Assembly (NCBI GenBank): GCA_028284395.1
Contig: JANQRV010000004.1
Location: forward strand, 1-64,000
Source of the DNA: Saprospiraceae bacterium
Lineage (GTDB): Bacteria; Bacteroidota; Bacteroidia; Chitinophagales; Saprospiraceae
Reading direction: 5' to 3'
Length of the DNA: 64,000 nucleotides
Positions within the stretch are counted from its first letter, which is position 1; every line of letters starts with the position of its first letter. A model generated the notes under the pieces. It saw only the letters and a program-made list of their open reading frames with translations. It did no database searches and was not told the origin of the DNA. This document shows, one piece after another, positions 27,084-36,847 of the stretch. The position numbers were made by a program, and so were the translations under genes.

Positions 27084-28339
27084 TTCGACAGTACGACCGT
27101 GGAGCCCTGCTATTCGAACAAGGACGATATGAAGATGCCATCAAAGCTTTCCAAGAAATACTCGTTCAAAACCCGGAGGACTCTTATGCCCTCATGTACA
27201 TCGGTTGGTCTTATCTCATCAAAGAAAACTACTCTAAAGCATTGGAGTATTGCAAAATGGCCTATGAGATCAATCCCGACGACGAGTTGATTGCCGGCAA
27301 CTATGCTCAGTCTCTGTTTCGAAAAAATGAACGCAATAAAGCGCTCTCCGTATTGGATAATGCTCTACAGCGCTTTCCTTACTCCTATTTCCTCTTCTAT
27401 CTGAAAGCACAGGTGCACTATTTCAAGGAAGAATATGTGCCGGCGGAAGATGCCATCAAAATGGCCTTAGAAATTGAGCCTGAATCCACGGATCTGCTCA
27501 ATCTATACCATCAAATTTTAATTAAATTAAAGAAACAAAACAAAGCGGAGGCAGTCATGGACTTTGTGCTGAAGGAGGCGCCGCAGGACTCCTACAGTCA
27601 CGCCAACTTTGGTTGGAAATACATCCAGGAACAAGATAATAAGAAAGCACGAGAATGCTTTATGGAAGCCCTTCGGCTGAACCCCGACAACGAATATGCA
27701 AAAGAGGGCTTAAAAGAAGCCATTCGAATAGAAAATCCCTTCTATCGTACCATGCACAAATTCTTTTTGTGGATGGATAAGATGAGTTCAGGACGACAAA
27801 CTGCCATTATTTTTGGCCTTTTTTTCCTGTATCAGATCATCGTACAAATTGCTAAGGAGAATCCAAAGCTCAATCTTGTTCTCCAACCGCTCATCATCCT
27901 CTACATCATATTTGCTTTGAGCTCCTGGGTAGCCCGCCCTTTTAGCAATTTCTTTCTCCAGTTCAATGCAATCGGTCGTCATATTTTAAGTCCCGATGAA
28001 CGATTGGGAGCGAATCTCGCCGGGGGCAGCTTCGTCATTGCCATTTTTTCCCTGATAGCAATGCTTTTCAGTGAAAGCCTTCCTTTCCTGCTGTTATATG
28101 TATTTGGATTGATTGCCAGCATTACTTTTAGTGGAGCTTTTCTGTTTCATCCCAAAAGTCGTTACCGCAAGCTTCTTTACCTAGTAGCGATCCTGCTAAT
28201 TGGTATGGCGCTTTTTGGAGCGGCCGGCGGCGAAGCTTATGAAGGCTACATCAGAACCGCTGGAATTGGCGTTCTGTTGTATACCATATTTGTTCCCTTT
28301 CTCGCTAGAAAAGAAGCGGGTATGTTCTACGATAAATAG
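27080..28339 (+). CDS. TPR-repeat membrane protein coupled to the AAA ATPase
   Basis: A 419-residue protein with N-terminal TPR repeats (about 1-220; for example EQGRYEDAIKAFQEILVQNP and MYIGWSYLIKENYSKALEYC) and a C-terminal half with about five to six membrane helices (about 235-410). There is no signal peptide, so the TPR face is cytosolic if the helices follow the usual rule. The gene begins inside the stop of the TPR-AAA gene, arguing that the protein brings the ATPase to the membrane. I know no named family with this arrangement. Confidence 0.85.
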   Translation: MIRQYDRGALLFEQGRYEDAIKAFQEILVQNPEDSYALMYIGWSYLIKENYSKALEYCKMAYEINPDDELIAGNYAQSLFRKNERNKALSVLDNALQRFPYSYFLFYLKAQVHYFKEEYVPAEDAIKMALEIEPESTDLLNLYHQILIKLKKQNKAEAVMDFVLKEAPQDSYSHANFGWKYIQEQDNKKARECFMEALRLNPDNEYAKEGLKEAIRIENPFYRTMHKFFLWMDKMSSGRQTAIIFGLFFLYQIIVQIAKENPKLNLVLQPLIILYIIFALSSWVARPFSNFFLQFNAIGRHILSPDERLGANLAGGSFVIAIFSLIAMLFSESLPFLLLYVFGLIASITFSGAFLFHPKSRYRKLLYLVAILLIGMALFGAAGGEAYEGYIRTAGIGVLLYTIFVPFLARKEAGMFYDK

Positions 28340-28432
28340 AGAAGCCGATTATAATACAATCATTGAAATAACGTGGATGTCACGATCTAATTCCACTAGG
28401 ATATCGAAAACACCGAAACAAGAAAATGCCCT

Positions 28433-29020
28433 TCACAATTGTCCAATCAATGCTTTACTTTCTTCGGCCTTTAAAATGGGATGATAATGGATCATGTACT
28501 CATCATGCCCCATCTCCTCTCTTTTAACGACATGCTCCACTTCAACTTGTACGGAAAAATGCTTTCCAAGTCCGTGAACGAGGCCAATGACGAACGAAGA
28601 AAGACCTTCTCGATAAGCATCATACCGCAAAAGAACCTTTCCCGGTTCCTTTTCAGTACAATCAAATTCGGGTGGATTTAGATTCACATAAGAGTTGCCC
28701 ACTCGGCGGTGCAATAAATTCAGATTCTTGAGAAAAGCAACAAAATCGGCACCTCCCTTTTCCAACAGATTTCCGTAGCCCTCTTCAGCCGTAAATGAAA
28801 CCCAATACTTTCCAAAGTTGACCAAGATATCGTGAGCGGAAAGACCTAGTACGTCGCTGGCTGCGCCGACCAATTTGTAGGTAATAATGTCTTCGTAAGA
28901 ATGCATACTGGCAAAATGATCGATCCCTAACCCGGCTTTATTTCTAATCTTTTGCCACTGATCATCTCCAAACTCAGAAACGATCAAATCCTGAATTGCT
29001 TTGTTGACTAACCCGTACAT
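28433..29020 (-). CDS. H-NOX heme nitric oxide/oxygen-binding protein
   Basis: At 195 residues this is a stand-alone HNOB domain: MYGLVNKAIQDLIVSEFGDD, GKYWVSFTAEEGYGNLL and LNLLHRRVG with the proximal heme ligand His104. The propionate-binding Y-x-S-x-R motif is present as Tyr133-x-Ala135-x-Arg137 (YDAYR), so the serine is replaced. The position of the oxygen-stabilising distal tyrosine of Thermoanaerobacter H-NOX (Tyr140) falls on Ser142, so an NO-type sensor is more likely than an O2 sensor (inference). Partners are usually a histidine kinase or a cyclic-di-GMP enzyme next door; none is adjacent, pgi being the upstream neighbour. Confidence 0.93.
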   Translation of the reverse strand: MYGLVNKAIQDLIVSEFGDDQWQKIRNKAGLGIDHFASMHSYEDIITYKLVGAASDVLGLSAHDILVNFGKYWVSFTAEEGYGNLLEKGGADFVAFLKNLNLLHRRVGNSYVNLNPPEFDCTEKEPGKVLLRYDAYREGLSSFVIGLVHGLGKHFSVQVEVEHVVKREEMGHDEYMIHYHPILKAEESKALIGQL

Positions 29021-29067
29021 ATGTTTTTATTAAATTAACGTTTTTTACATATGAAGGTTACGGAACA

Positions 29068-29082
29068 CGCCCTGAAAGGGCG
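29068..29082. repeat. short GC-rich hairpin between pgi and the H-NOX gene
   Basis: CGCCCT (29068-29073) pairs with AGGGCG (29077-29082) around a three-base loop, in the 108-base gap between the two minus-strand genes. No T tract follows it in the minus direction, so it is more likely a 5' leader structure than a terminator. Confidence 0.4.
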
Positions 29083-29128
29083 AGCTAATTGACAAAACAA
29101 TATTGGAAAAAAGGCCTTAACTTTTCAT

Positions 29129-30796
29129 CTACGATGTGGTAACATCCAGCCGCATGCGTTTATAAGAATTGATCAATCCGTTTGTAGAAGCATCGTGGAC
29201 AGAAACGTTTTTTTCATCTTCCAACTCAGGTAAGATCTGTTTCGCCAATTGCTTGCCCAGCTCGACTCCCCACTGATCAAAACTGTAAATGTTCCAGATG
29301 ATGCCCTGCACGAAAATTTTGTGCTCGTACAACGCAATCAAACTACCTAAAGATCGGGGTGTCAATTTTTTGATCAATATGGAATTGGTAGGTTTATTGC
29401 CTTCGAAGACTTTGAAAGGTGTCAAAGACTCAATTTCTTCGGGTGTTTTGCCGGCGGCACTTAACTCCGAAATAACTTCTTCTCTTGTTTTCCCGTTCAT
29501 CAACGCCTCCGTCTGAGCAAAAAAATTGGCCATCAACTTTTGATGGTGATCTCCCAGAGGATTATGTGTTTGGGCAAAGGCGATAAAATCACAAGGGATC
29601 AATTTAGTGCCTTGATGAATCAACTGGTAGAAGGCATGTTGTCCATTGGTACCGGGTTCGCCCCAAACAATAGGGCCGGTGTGATAAGCAACCTTGTTGC
29701 CATTACGGTCCACAAATTTACCATTGCTCTCCATGTTTCCCTGTTGAAAATAGGCAGCAAAGCGGTGTAGGTATTGGTCGTAAGGAAGAATGGCCTCGGT
29801 TTCAGCTCCGAAAAAATTGTTATACCAGACTCCGATCAAGGCAAGCAAGACCGGCAGATTTTCGTCGAGTGGTGCTTCACGAAAATGGCGGTCCATGGCA
29901 TGAAAACCTTCCAGGAGTAGCCGAAAATTATCGAAGCCAATGGCCAAAGCTATGGAAAGGCCAATCGCTGAGGTTAAGGAATACCTTCCGCCAACCCAAT
30001 CCCAAAATTGAAACATATTCTCCGGATCGATGCCGAAGTCCGTAACTCCTTGACGGTTTGTGGACAAGGCGACAAAGTGCCGGGCAATATAATCCTCATT
30101 TTCCGCGACATCTAAGAACCACTTCCGAGCCGAGAAAGCATTTGTCATCGTTTCCTGTGTCGTGAAGGTCTTCGATGCAATCAGGAACAGCGTCGTTTCC
30201 GGGTTAAGCCCTTTAAGGGTTTCGGCCAGATGGGTACCATCGACATTGGAAACATAATGTACGTTGATGTAGGGTTTGGAATATGCCTTTAATGCTTCTG
30301 TTACCATAACCGGCCCAAGGTCGGAACCGCCAATTCCAATATTGACAATATCCGAAATTAATTTTCCGGTATATCCTTTCCACTGACCATTGTGGACGGC
30401 TCTACAAAAGCGTTCCATTTGTTCTAAAACACCGTTGACGAGCGGCATCACATCCACATCGTCGACCGATACCGGTGCATCGGACCGATTGCGCAAAGCC
30501 GTATGTAAGACCGCCCGGTTTTCGGTCGCATTGATCTTCTCTCCACCAAACATCTGATCGATGCTTTCTTTCACTCCGGTTTCTTCAGCCAATTGCAGCA
30601 ATAATTCAATGGTGTGATCGTCGATTCGATTCTTGGAATAATCAACCAGCATTTCCTCAAAGGTGAGCGAAAACCTTTCGAATCGTCCCGGATCTGTCGA
30701 AAACCAATTACGTAAGTGTTCACCTTTAATTGCGTCATAATGTTCGGAAAGCGCCTGCCAGGCATTCGTTTGGGTGGGATCCTGATTCGGAAGCAT
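29129..30796 (-). CDS. pgi: glucose-6-phosphate isomerase
   Basis: A 555-residue PGI, the usual length of the long bacterial form. Motifs are [14 protein letters not shown] (about residue 145-158), [35 protein letters not shown] and [19 protein letters not shown], which hold the phosphate-binding and catalytic residues. It interconverts glucose 6-phosphate and fructose 6-phosphate in the cytosol, linking glycolysis with storage sugars. It carries its own promoter box upstream and is followed on the strand by H-NOX. Confidence 0.97.
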   Translation of the reverse strand: MLPNQDPTQTNAWQALSEHYDAIKGEHLRNWFSTDPGRFERFSLTFEEMLVDYSKNRIDDHTIELLLQLAEETGVKESIDQMFGGEKINATENRAVLHTALRNRSDAPVSVDDVDVMPLVNGVLEQMERFCRAVHNGQWKGYTGKLISDIVNIGIGGSDLGPVMVTEALKAYSKPYINVHYVSNVDGTHLAETLKGLNPETTLFLIASKTFTTQETMTNAFSARKWFLDVAENEDYIARHFVALSTNRQGVTDFGIDPENMFQFWDWVGGRYSLTSAIGLSIALAIGFDNFRLLLEGFHAMDRHFREAPLDENLPVLLALIGVWYNNFFGAETEAILPYDQYLHRFAAYFQQGNMESNGKFVDRNGNKVAYHTGPIVWGEPGTNGQHAFYQLIHQGTKLIPCDFIAFAQTHNPLGDHHQKLMANFFAQTEALMNGKTREEVISELSAAGKTPEEIESLTPFKVFEGNKPTNSILIKKLTPRSLGSLIALYEHKIFVQGIIWNIYSFDQWGVELGKQLAKQILPELEDEKNVSVHDASTNGLINSYKRMRLDVTTS

Positions 30797-30852
30797 AGGT
30801 CAATTTATTGATGAATGATTGGCCATCTAACAGCCAATTGAGTTTACGCCAG

Positions 30853-30860
30853 CAAATATA
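30853..30860 (-). promoter_or_regulatory. Bacteroidota -7 promoter box for pgi
   Basis: On the minus strand this reads TATATTTG, a perfect TAnnTTTG box, and puts the transcript start near 30846, about 50 bases before ATG 30796. A TTTG lies further upstream (30876-30873) but only 12 bases away, closer than a normal -33 box. Confidence 0.5.
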
Positions 30861-30914
30861 GGAAGTTGTAAACAAAGCATGAATTTCTGTCGCTAGGTTT
30901 AAGAAAATCGTTGC

Positions 30915-32165
30915 TTATGATTCCCGATTCAGGTGACTAACCATCACCAATAGAAAAAAGAGAAAGTGGGCTACCCCCACCGCATTCTCAATTGCATGCT
31001 CGATCATGAATGCAACAAAGGTCATTACATAAAACAGCAAAAAAAGCGGATGCAAATAATTTCGCTGGTAAAAGAAAGGAAAGCAAAATGCAAAGGAAAA
31101 AACACCCAATCCAAACACCCCTGTTCCAGCCGCTACGTATAAAAACTGATTCTGTGGCATAAAGGGTTCGACGTAATCCGGGTATTTCAATTCGTACTGT
31201 TCCTGCACTCTCAGCCGCAGATTCCCGACCCCCACCCCGGTCCACGGATGAGCAGTTGCCAGGGAAGCCCCGACTGCCAAGGAAGCAAGACGACCCGAAT
31301 CAGAATACTGCCCTCCTTTGCCCTCCTGAAACATCAACAGATCGTGAATGGTATAGTGCATCTTATTCTTAAAGCTCGGAATCAAATGATAACTCAGGTA
31401 GGGTACTAATACTATCAATCCGAACACAGACAAACCGATCAGCCACTGTTTATTCACCCAGACGTAACGAAAGCCCAATGCAATCCCCGCACTGTACAAA
31501 ACCAACAGGCCACTTTTTACAGACAATAAATGAATAAAGAAAAAGAGGAAAACAGTGGCTCCCAATATCCATCTCCGCTCCGATTTTGACCTAAGGTAAA
31601 ATCCCTTCTCCCAAAGAAGGTATCCGCCAACAATGGCAAGTGCCAAAAGCAAACTGTAGCGGATGTGATTTCTGGGGGTTGGGATGTGGTGCCCCTGTTT
31701 GATCAATAAATTTAATTCTTGAAAGTGTTGCAGGTAGTAAGCGATGATACCAAAACTTGTCAAAACAAAAAGCAACAGCATGAAATAAAGTAGAAGATCC
31801 AGTTGGCGTTCGGTAACCCTTGGCAACGCCAAAAAGGTGAGTGGTAACAAAAGGAAGGGCAGTTTGATTCTTAATCTTTCCAGCAAAAAATTCGCGTCTT
31901 CCACCGGCCAACACCAAAACAGTACCAGGCCAAAAAACAGTAGTAAAACCGCAAAGCTCGGGTATTGCATAATCCGAAAGGATCTTTTCATACCCTTATG
32001 ATCTATTCCCACCTTTAAAATGTTATTCTTGGTATGTACCTCAAAAATCCCCGTTGCAATTAATCCGATCATACTGATCGATAGCAGAAAAGGCGAAAAC
32101 ACCATGGATGTAATGGTAAGGCAATAGAAGAAAAAGGCCACCTTCGATTTGTCGATCTTAAGCAA
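30915..32165 (-). CDS. O-antigen ligase/polymerase-like membrane protein
   Basis: A 416-residue polytopic membrane protein with about ten to eleven helices. The WaaL/Wzy signature loop is recognisable: PWTGVGVGNLRLRVQEQY followed by PQNQFLYVAAGTGVFGLGVF near residues 300-370, which contains the conserved histidine/asparagine region of these ligases. It likely joins or polymerises surface glycans on the outer face of the inner membrane; the family also includes O-linked protein glycosyltransferases. Divergent from the MoeB-like gene with a 90-base gap. Confidence 0.82.
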   Translation of the reverse strand: MLKIDKSKVAFFFYCLTITSMVFSPFLLSISMIGLIATGIFEVHTKNNILKVGIDHKGMKRSFRIMQYPSFAVLLLFFGLVLFWCWPVEDANFLLERLRIKLPFLLLPLTFLALPRVTERQLDLLLYFMLLLFVLTSFGIIAYYLQHFQELNLLIKQGHHIPTPRNHIRYSLLLALAIVGGYLLWEKGFYLRSKSERRWILGATVFLFFFIHLLSVKSGLLVLYSAGIALGFRYVWVNKQWLIGLSVFGLIVLVPYLSYHLIPSFKNKMHYTIHDLLMFQEGKGGQYSDSGRLASLAVGASLATAHPWTGVGVGNLRLRVQEQYELKYPDYVEPFMPQNQFLYVAAGTGVFGLGVFSFAFCFPFFYQRNYLHPLFLLFYVMTFVAFMIEHAIENAVGVAHFLFFLLVMVSHLNRES

Positions 32166-32213
32166 AATTCATTTTTTTGGATCCACCGTAATACTTGTCT
32201 GTAAAACTATGAC

Positions 32214-32221
32214 TACGTTTG
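32214..32221 (+). promoter_or_regulatory. Bacteroidota promoter of the MoeB/ThiF-rhodanese gene
   Basis: TACGTTTG fits TAnnTTTG and is preceded, 16 bases earlier, by CTTG (32194-32197) as a partial -33 box. Start of transcription would be near 32228, some 28 bases before ATG 32256. Confidence 0.5.
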
Positions 32222-32255
32222 ATTATAAAATGCTGCATTCTAAAACGAAATCCCG

Positions 32256-33389
32256 ATGCATTTAACTACATCAGAATATCAAAGATACGCCAGACATCTG
32301 ACCATCCCGGACTTCGGATTGGCAGGGCAGCAGAAATTAAAGTCCGCTAAGGTTCTCGTTGTGGGTTCGGGTGGCCTCGGCAGCCCCCTCCTACTCTATT
32401 TGGCCGCCGCCGGCGTTGGCAAGATCGGCATAGTAGATTTTGACACGGTCGATGATAGCAATTTGCAACGCCAGGTGTTGTTTTCCACCAAGGATCTTGG
32501 CCAGCCCAAAGCGGCAACAGCACGACAAAAGTTGTTGGATTTAAATCCATACATCGAAGTTGAGATCTTCGAGACGAAGCTGACAAAGGACAATGCATTG
32601 GAAATCATTGAGCCCTACGATGTGGTAGCAGACGGCACCGACAATTTCCCTACCCGGTACTTGGTCAATGATGCCTGTGTCATGCTGGACAAGGTCAATG
32701 TCTACGCTTCCATTTTCCGCTTTGAAGGACAGGTTGCCGTCTTTAATTATCCATTGCCGGATGGCCGAAGAAGCCCGCATTATCGACATCTTTTTCCAGA
32801 GCCCCCTCCTCCCGGTATGGTTCCTAACTGCGCAGAAGGGGGGGTACTTGGGGTTCTACCTGGTATCATCGGTAGTATTCAGGCCAGCGAAGTCATCAAA
32901 ATAATTACCGGTGTAGGACAACCCTTAGCAGGAAAATTATTTATCTTCGATGTTGCAAACTTCATACCGCGGGTATTATCTATTCCGCAATTGGAAGCGA
33001 TCAAAATAACCGAACTCATCGACTACGATGAATTCTGTGGTTTAAAACCTGAAAAAGACAGTAGTACTATGAAAGAAATCAGCGTTACCGAACTCAAAAA
33101 AAAGATGGACGATCAGGAAGCATTTCAATTGATCGATGTCCGGGAACCACATGAATACGACTTTGCAAATATCGGAGGCGAGTTGATCCCCCTTAGTTCA
33201 GTGCCTCAAAATCTAGATAAAATAGCTCGCGACAAACCCGTTATTTTCCAATGTAGAAGCGGCGGAAGAAGTGGAAATGCGATCCGCATCGTCCAGTCTC
33301 TAGATCCATCGCTAGACAATCTCTACAACCTCACGGGTGGCATTCTGGCCTGGTCCGATGAAATTGATCCCAGTATCCCAAAATACTAG
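32256..33389 (+). CDS. ThiF/MoeB adenylyltransferase fused to a rhodanese domain
   Basis: Residues 1-250 are an E1-like adenylyltransferase: GSGGLGSP (37-44) for ATP, DFDTVDDSNLQRQ (61-73) for the nucleotide and VPNCAEGGVLGVLPG for the acceptor site. Residues about 275-377 are a rhodanese with the active loop CRSGGRS, Cys333. Such fusions adenylate the C-terminal glycine of a small sulfur carrier (MoaD, ThiS, Urm1-like) and pass on sulfur. The zinc-binding CxxC pairs of E. coli MoeB are not evident. Neither moaD nor thiS lies nearby, so the cofactor (molybdopterin, thiamine or another) is not decided by context. Confidence 0.92.
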   Translation: MHLTTSEYQRYARHLTIPDFGLAGQQKLKSAKVLVVGSGGLGSPLLLYLAAAGVGKIGIVDFDTVDDSNLQRQVLFSTKDLGQPKAATARQKLLDLNPYIEVEIFETKLTKDNALEIIEPYDVVADGTDNFPTRYLVNDACVMLDKVNVYASIFRFEGQVAVFNYPLPDGRRSPHYRHLFPEPPPPGMVPNCAEGGVLGVLPGIIGSIQASEVIKIITGVGQPLAGKLFIFDVANFIPRVLSIPQLEAIKITELIDYDEFCGLKPEKDSSTMKEISVTELKKKMDDQEAFQLIDVREPHEYDFANIGGELIPLSSVPQNLDKIARDKPVIFQCRSGGRSGNAIRIVQSLDPSLDNLYNLTGGILAWSDEIDPSIPKY

Positions 33390-33469
33390 GTAAATTCTCC
33401 AAACAGTTAAGAAGCCCTGATGCTGAACCGTCTGAAACCACCTGTATCAAATCGCAACCACTGTCCATC

Positions 33470-36400
33470 ATGAGGTGGATCCTTTGGGTTGGTGTCCTAC
33501 TTTACTCGAGTATCAATTGGGTATCGGCTCAAAGTAAAGTGGTCAAATTCCGAAACCTCAATTCTGCTGACGGGCTTTCACAAGTGACCATCTACGATAT
33601 CTTTCAAGATCATCGCGGCTTAATTTGGATCGGAACATCCGATGGCCTCAATAAGTACGATGGTCGTACTTTCGAAGTTTATCAACACCAACCAGAAGAT
33701 TCGACCAGCATCTCCAACAATGACATTCGATTCATTTTTGAGGACAGCAAGTACCGACTGTGGATTGGTAGTTCTTCTGGATTGGACCGCCTTGACTGGA
33801 AAGTCAATGGCTTCCGTCACTATCGCCACGTCCCTGCTGATCCGCAAAGTTTTTCCAGCAATTACATCAGCGATATGGTGGAGGATCGGCAAGGGAATCT
33901 TTGGGTTGCGACAAAGCATGAACGAGAGCACCTCCATCGATTTGAACCGGAATCCGGTCTCTGTCAACGGTACACAAATCCAATAAGTCAAAGCCCGGTC
34001 AACAAAATGTTGATTGATTCGCAAGACCAAATCTGGCTGCTTCATGAGGATCATTCCATCACCGGCTTTTCCCTCTCCCAAAAATCCTTCTTTAGAATCA
34101 ACGACAAACTGCCTGGAGAACCACTTTGCATCTTCGAGGATCGGCAAAACCGCATTTGGATCGGGCTCGACGAAGGAGGAGTAGTGAAGCACCAGGTAGG
34201 AAGCGACTCCTGGACCACATTAGCTCCCGGTCCAGAACGCAAGGGTAGCATCGGGAACGATGTGGTAAGAGACATTATTGAAGATGAAAACGGGCATCTT
34301 TGGATGGCCACCTACGGAGGATTGAGTTATCTGGACAAAAAGACCGACCGGTTCACCAACTTTCGCGACGAAGCGCTCAATCCAGTGAGCATTGCCAGTA
34401 ATTTTCTCTTCTGTTTGTTGAGGGATCGATCCAATCGAATCTGGATCGGCAGTACCGATGCCGGTATCAGCATTATTGATCCCCAAACCCAGCAATTTCA
34501 ACATTACGCCAGTCTCGGCACCTCTCAAAATAGCCTAAGTAATAATGCAGTCTGGAGTCTTACAGAATCGACCGACCGAATTCTATGGATTGGCACCTCC
34601 GGCGGACTCAACCGGCTCGATCGAAACACCAATGAACTACGGTCCTTTCTCCACGATCCGGCAAATCCCCGAAGTCTGTCGCATAATCGTGTGTGGTCGT
34701 TGGCTGCCGAAAATGCACAAACCATGTGGGTTGGCACTTCAGCCGGTCTGAATAAAATGGAAATACTCGAGGATGGGGGTGCGGCTTTTACTGCCTACCA
34801 ATACGACCCAATGGACAGCACAACCATTTCTTCTAATTCGATCCGTAACATCCTCATTGATCGCTCGGGACGATTTTGGGTTGGCACGACGCAAGACGGA
34901 CTCAATTTTTTTGATCGCGGCACGGGGGCTTTCAAGCGCATTTACCACCATCCTGGCAAAGCCAATTCGCTGAGTGACAACAGAATCCGGGCCCTACTGG
35001 AAGATCGTAGCGATCGATTTTGGATTGCCACCAGTAATGGACTCAACCTCTTTGATCGATCAACGAATCAATTTCAAAGCTTTTATCACCAATACGGAGA
35101 TGCTACGAGTTTGAGCGATTCTCAAGTCCGGTGTTTGGCAGAAGATGGAAATGGACAAATCTGGATCGGGACGGAACGTGGTTTGAACCTGCTAGAAGAA
35201 GTGACGGCAGATGGGAAAGCAAAATTTAGGACAATCAGAGTAGGAAACAAACTCAACGATGATCGAATTTACTCCTTGCAGGTAGATTCCGAAAACAACC
35301 TTTGGCTCGGTACCAATCGAGGTTTGCTGCACTATGCTCCGGGAAGTGGGACATTGCGGACCTACGATACCCGGGATGGGCTACAGGCCAATGAATTCAA
35401 CCAGGGTGCCTCTTACTCAAACCAGGCCGGAGAAATGTTTTTTGGTGGGGTGAATGGCTTTAACATTTTCGATCCGTTGTCCGTACAACCACTGGAGGAA
35501 AGCCCTGCTGTCATCTTCACCAACTTATCGGTCCTTCATGCCGATGCCCAATTAGGGGAAGGCAACCACCTAAGGCAGCACATCAATGTAGCGGAAGACA
35601 TCTATCTCAATTATTCGGACAAGACGTTCTCGATCGCCTTTACTACCCTCCATTTTTCAGGCTCCCAAAAGGACCGCTTTGCGTACCGCTTGGTACCTTT
35701 TGAAGAAGAATGGGTATACATTGAAGGAAGAAATTTTGCTTACTATACAAACCTCCCTCCTGGGGAATATGCCTTCCAGGTCAAAGCCGCCGATAGTCAC
35801 GGTCAGTGGAAGGAAACTTTTCACTCGATCGGCGTCCATATTCATCCTGCTTTTTGGCAGACTTGGTGGTTTCGAACCCTGCTGGTACTCACTGTCCTCT
35901 TGATCTCCGTAGCCCTTTATCGATGGCGCATTCATTCGCTGTTGAATTCCAAACATCAATTAGAGGTTAAAGTCAAAGAACGCACCGAACAGCTCCGGCA
36001 ACAGAAGGAAGAGTTAGAAGGCACTTTGGCCGACCTTAGAAGGACGCAAACCACGCTCATCCAACAAGAAAAGATGGCCTCCTTAGGTCAACTTACCGCC
36101 GGTATTGCTCACGAGATCAATAATCCGATTAATTTCATTGCTTCCAGCCTGAAAGCACTTAAACTGGACTTCGAAGACATTTCTCCATTACTGGAAAAGA
36201 TCATCGCGTTACCCGATTCCAATCCGAAGGAAGGAGCTCTGGCAGAGGTCAACGCCATCAGCAAATCGATCGACACGCCTTTCCTGAAGCAAGAAATAGA
36301 GGAACTTCTTGGCAGTATAGAACGGGGGACCTACCGGACGCAAAGCATCATTTCCAGTCTGAGGACCTTTTCCAGAGATCGTCGGGAATCATTTATCAAG

Positions 36401-36835
36401 GCCGACATCAACGAGGCCATCGAATCCACTTTAATCATTTTAGGCAACAAGCTTAAGAAAAGAATCACCGTAGCAAAAGATTTCGGAGAATTGCCCTCGG
36501 TTAAATGTCAGATCAGCAAGATTAACCAGGCCCTCCTAAACATTATTGACAATGCTATTCAGGCAATTGAAGGAGAAGGACAAATCATCATTGGAACCAA
36601 ACAGGAAGGAGAAAAGGTATTGATCAGTATTCGGGATACCGGTACTGGGATGGACATGGAAACCCAGAAAAAGATCTTCGAACCTTTCTTTACGACCAAA
36701 GAGGTTGGAAAGGGAACGGGCCTTGGAATGGCCATTAGTTACAGCATTATTGAAGACCACAACGGTAAGATTCACATTAATAGCGAACTTGGAAAGGGCA
36801 CAGAATTTGTCGTAGAACTTCCGATTAACCCCTAA
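33470..36835 (+). CDS. two-component propeller sensor histidine kinase
   Basis: The 1,121-residue protein begins with a signal (residues 1-20), then two sets of seven-bladed propeller repeats of the type IWIGTSDGLNKYDG (about 25-660), a Y_Y_Y domain (about 720-800), one membrane helix (about 803-822), a coiled coil, and a HisKA with His881 (GIAHEINNPINFI). The ATPase domain has NIIDNAIQAIEG, DTGTGMD and GKGTGLGMAIS. Unlike Bacteroides hybrid systems, it has no receiver and no AraC domain, so a separate regulator must exist; none is adjacent. Glycans are the usual ligands of such periplasmic propellers, but that is family knowledge. Confidence 0.95.
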   Translation: MRWILWVGVLLYSSINWVSAQSKVVKFRNLNSADGLSQVTIYDIFQDHRGLIWIGTSDGLNKYDGRTFEVYQHQPEDSTSISNNDIRFIFEDSKYRLWIGSSSGLDRLDWKVNGFRHYRHVPADPQSFSSNYISDMVEDRQGNLWVATKHEREHLHRFEPESGLCQRYTNPISQSPVNKMLIDSQDQIWLLHEDHSITGFSLSQKSFFRINDKLPGEPLCIFEDRQNRIWIGLDEGGVVKHQVGSDSWTTLAPGPERKGSIGNDVVRDIIEDENGHLWMATYGGLSYLDKKTDRFTNFRDEALNPVSIASNFLFCLLRDRSNRIWIGSTDAGISIIDPQTQQFQHYASLGTSQNSLSNNAVWSLTESTDRILWIGTSGGLNRLDRNTNELRSFLHDPANPRSLSHNRVWSLAAENAQTMWVGTSAGLNKMEILEDGGAAFTAYQYDPMDSTTISSNSIRNILIDRSGRFWVGTTQDGLNFFDRGTGAFKRIYHHPGKANSLSDNRIRALLEDRSDRFWIATSNGLNLFDRSTNQFQSFYHQYGDATSLSDSQVRCLAEDGNGQIWIGTERGLNLLEEVTADGKAKFRTIRVGNKLNDDRIYSLQVDSENNLWLGTNRGLLHYAPGSGTLRTYDTRDGLQANEFNQGASYSNQAGEMFFGGVNGFNIFDPLSVQPLEESPAVIFTNLSVLHADAQLGEGNHLRQHINVAEDIYLNYSDKTFSIAFTTLHFSGSQKDRFAYRLVPFEEEWVYIEGRNFAYYTNLPPGEYAFQVKAADSHGQWKETFHSIGVHIHPAFWQTWWFRTLLVLTVLLISVALYRWRIHSLLNSKHQLEVKVKERTEQLRQQKEELEGTLADLRRTQTTLIQQEKMASLGQLTAGIAHEINNPINFIASSLKALKLDFEDISPLLEKIIALPDSNPKEGALAEVNAISKSIDTPFLKQEIEELLGSIERGTYRTQSIISSLRTFSRDRRESFIKADINEAIESTLIILGNKLKKRITVAKDFGELPSVKCQISKINQALLNIIDNAIQAIEGEGQIIIGTKQEGEKVLISIRDTGTGMDMETQKKIFEPFFTTKEVGKGTGLGMAISYSIIEDHNGKIHINSELGKGTEFVVELPINP

Positions 36836-36847
36836 GGGATCAAATAC

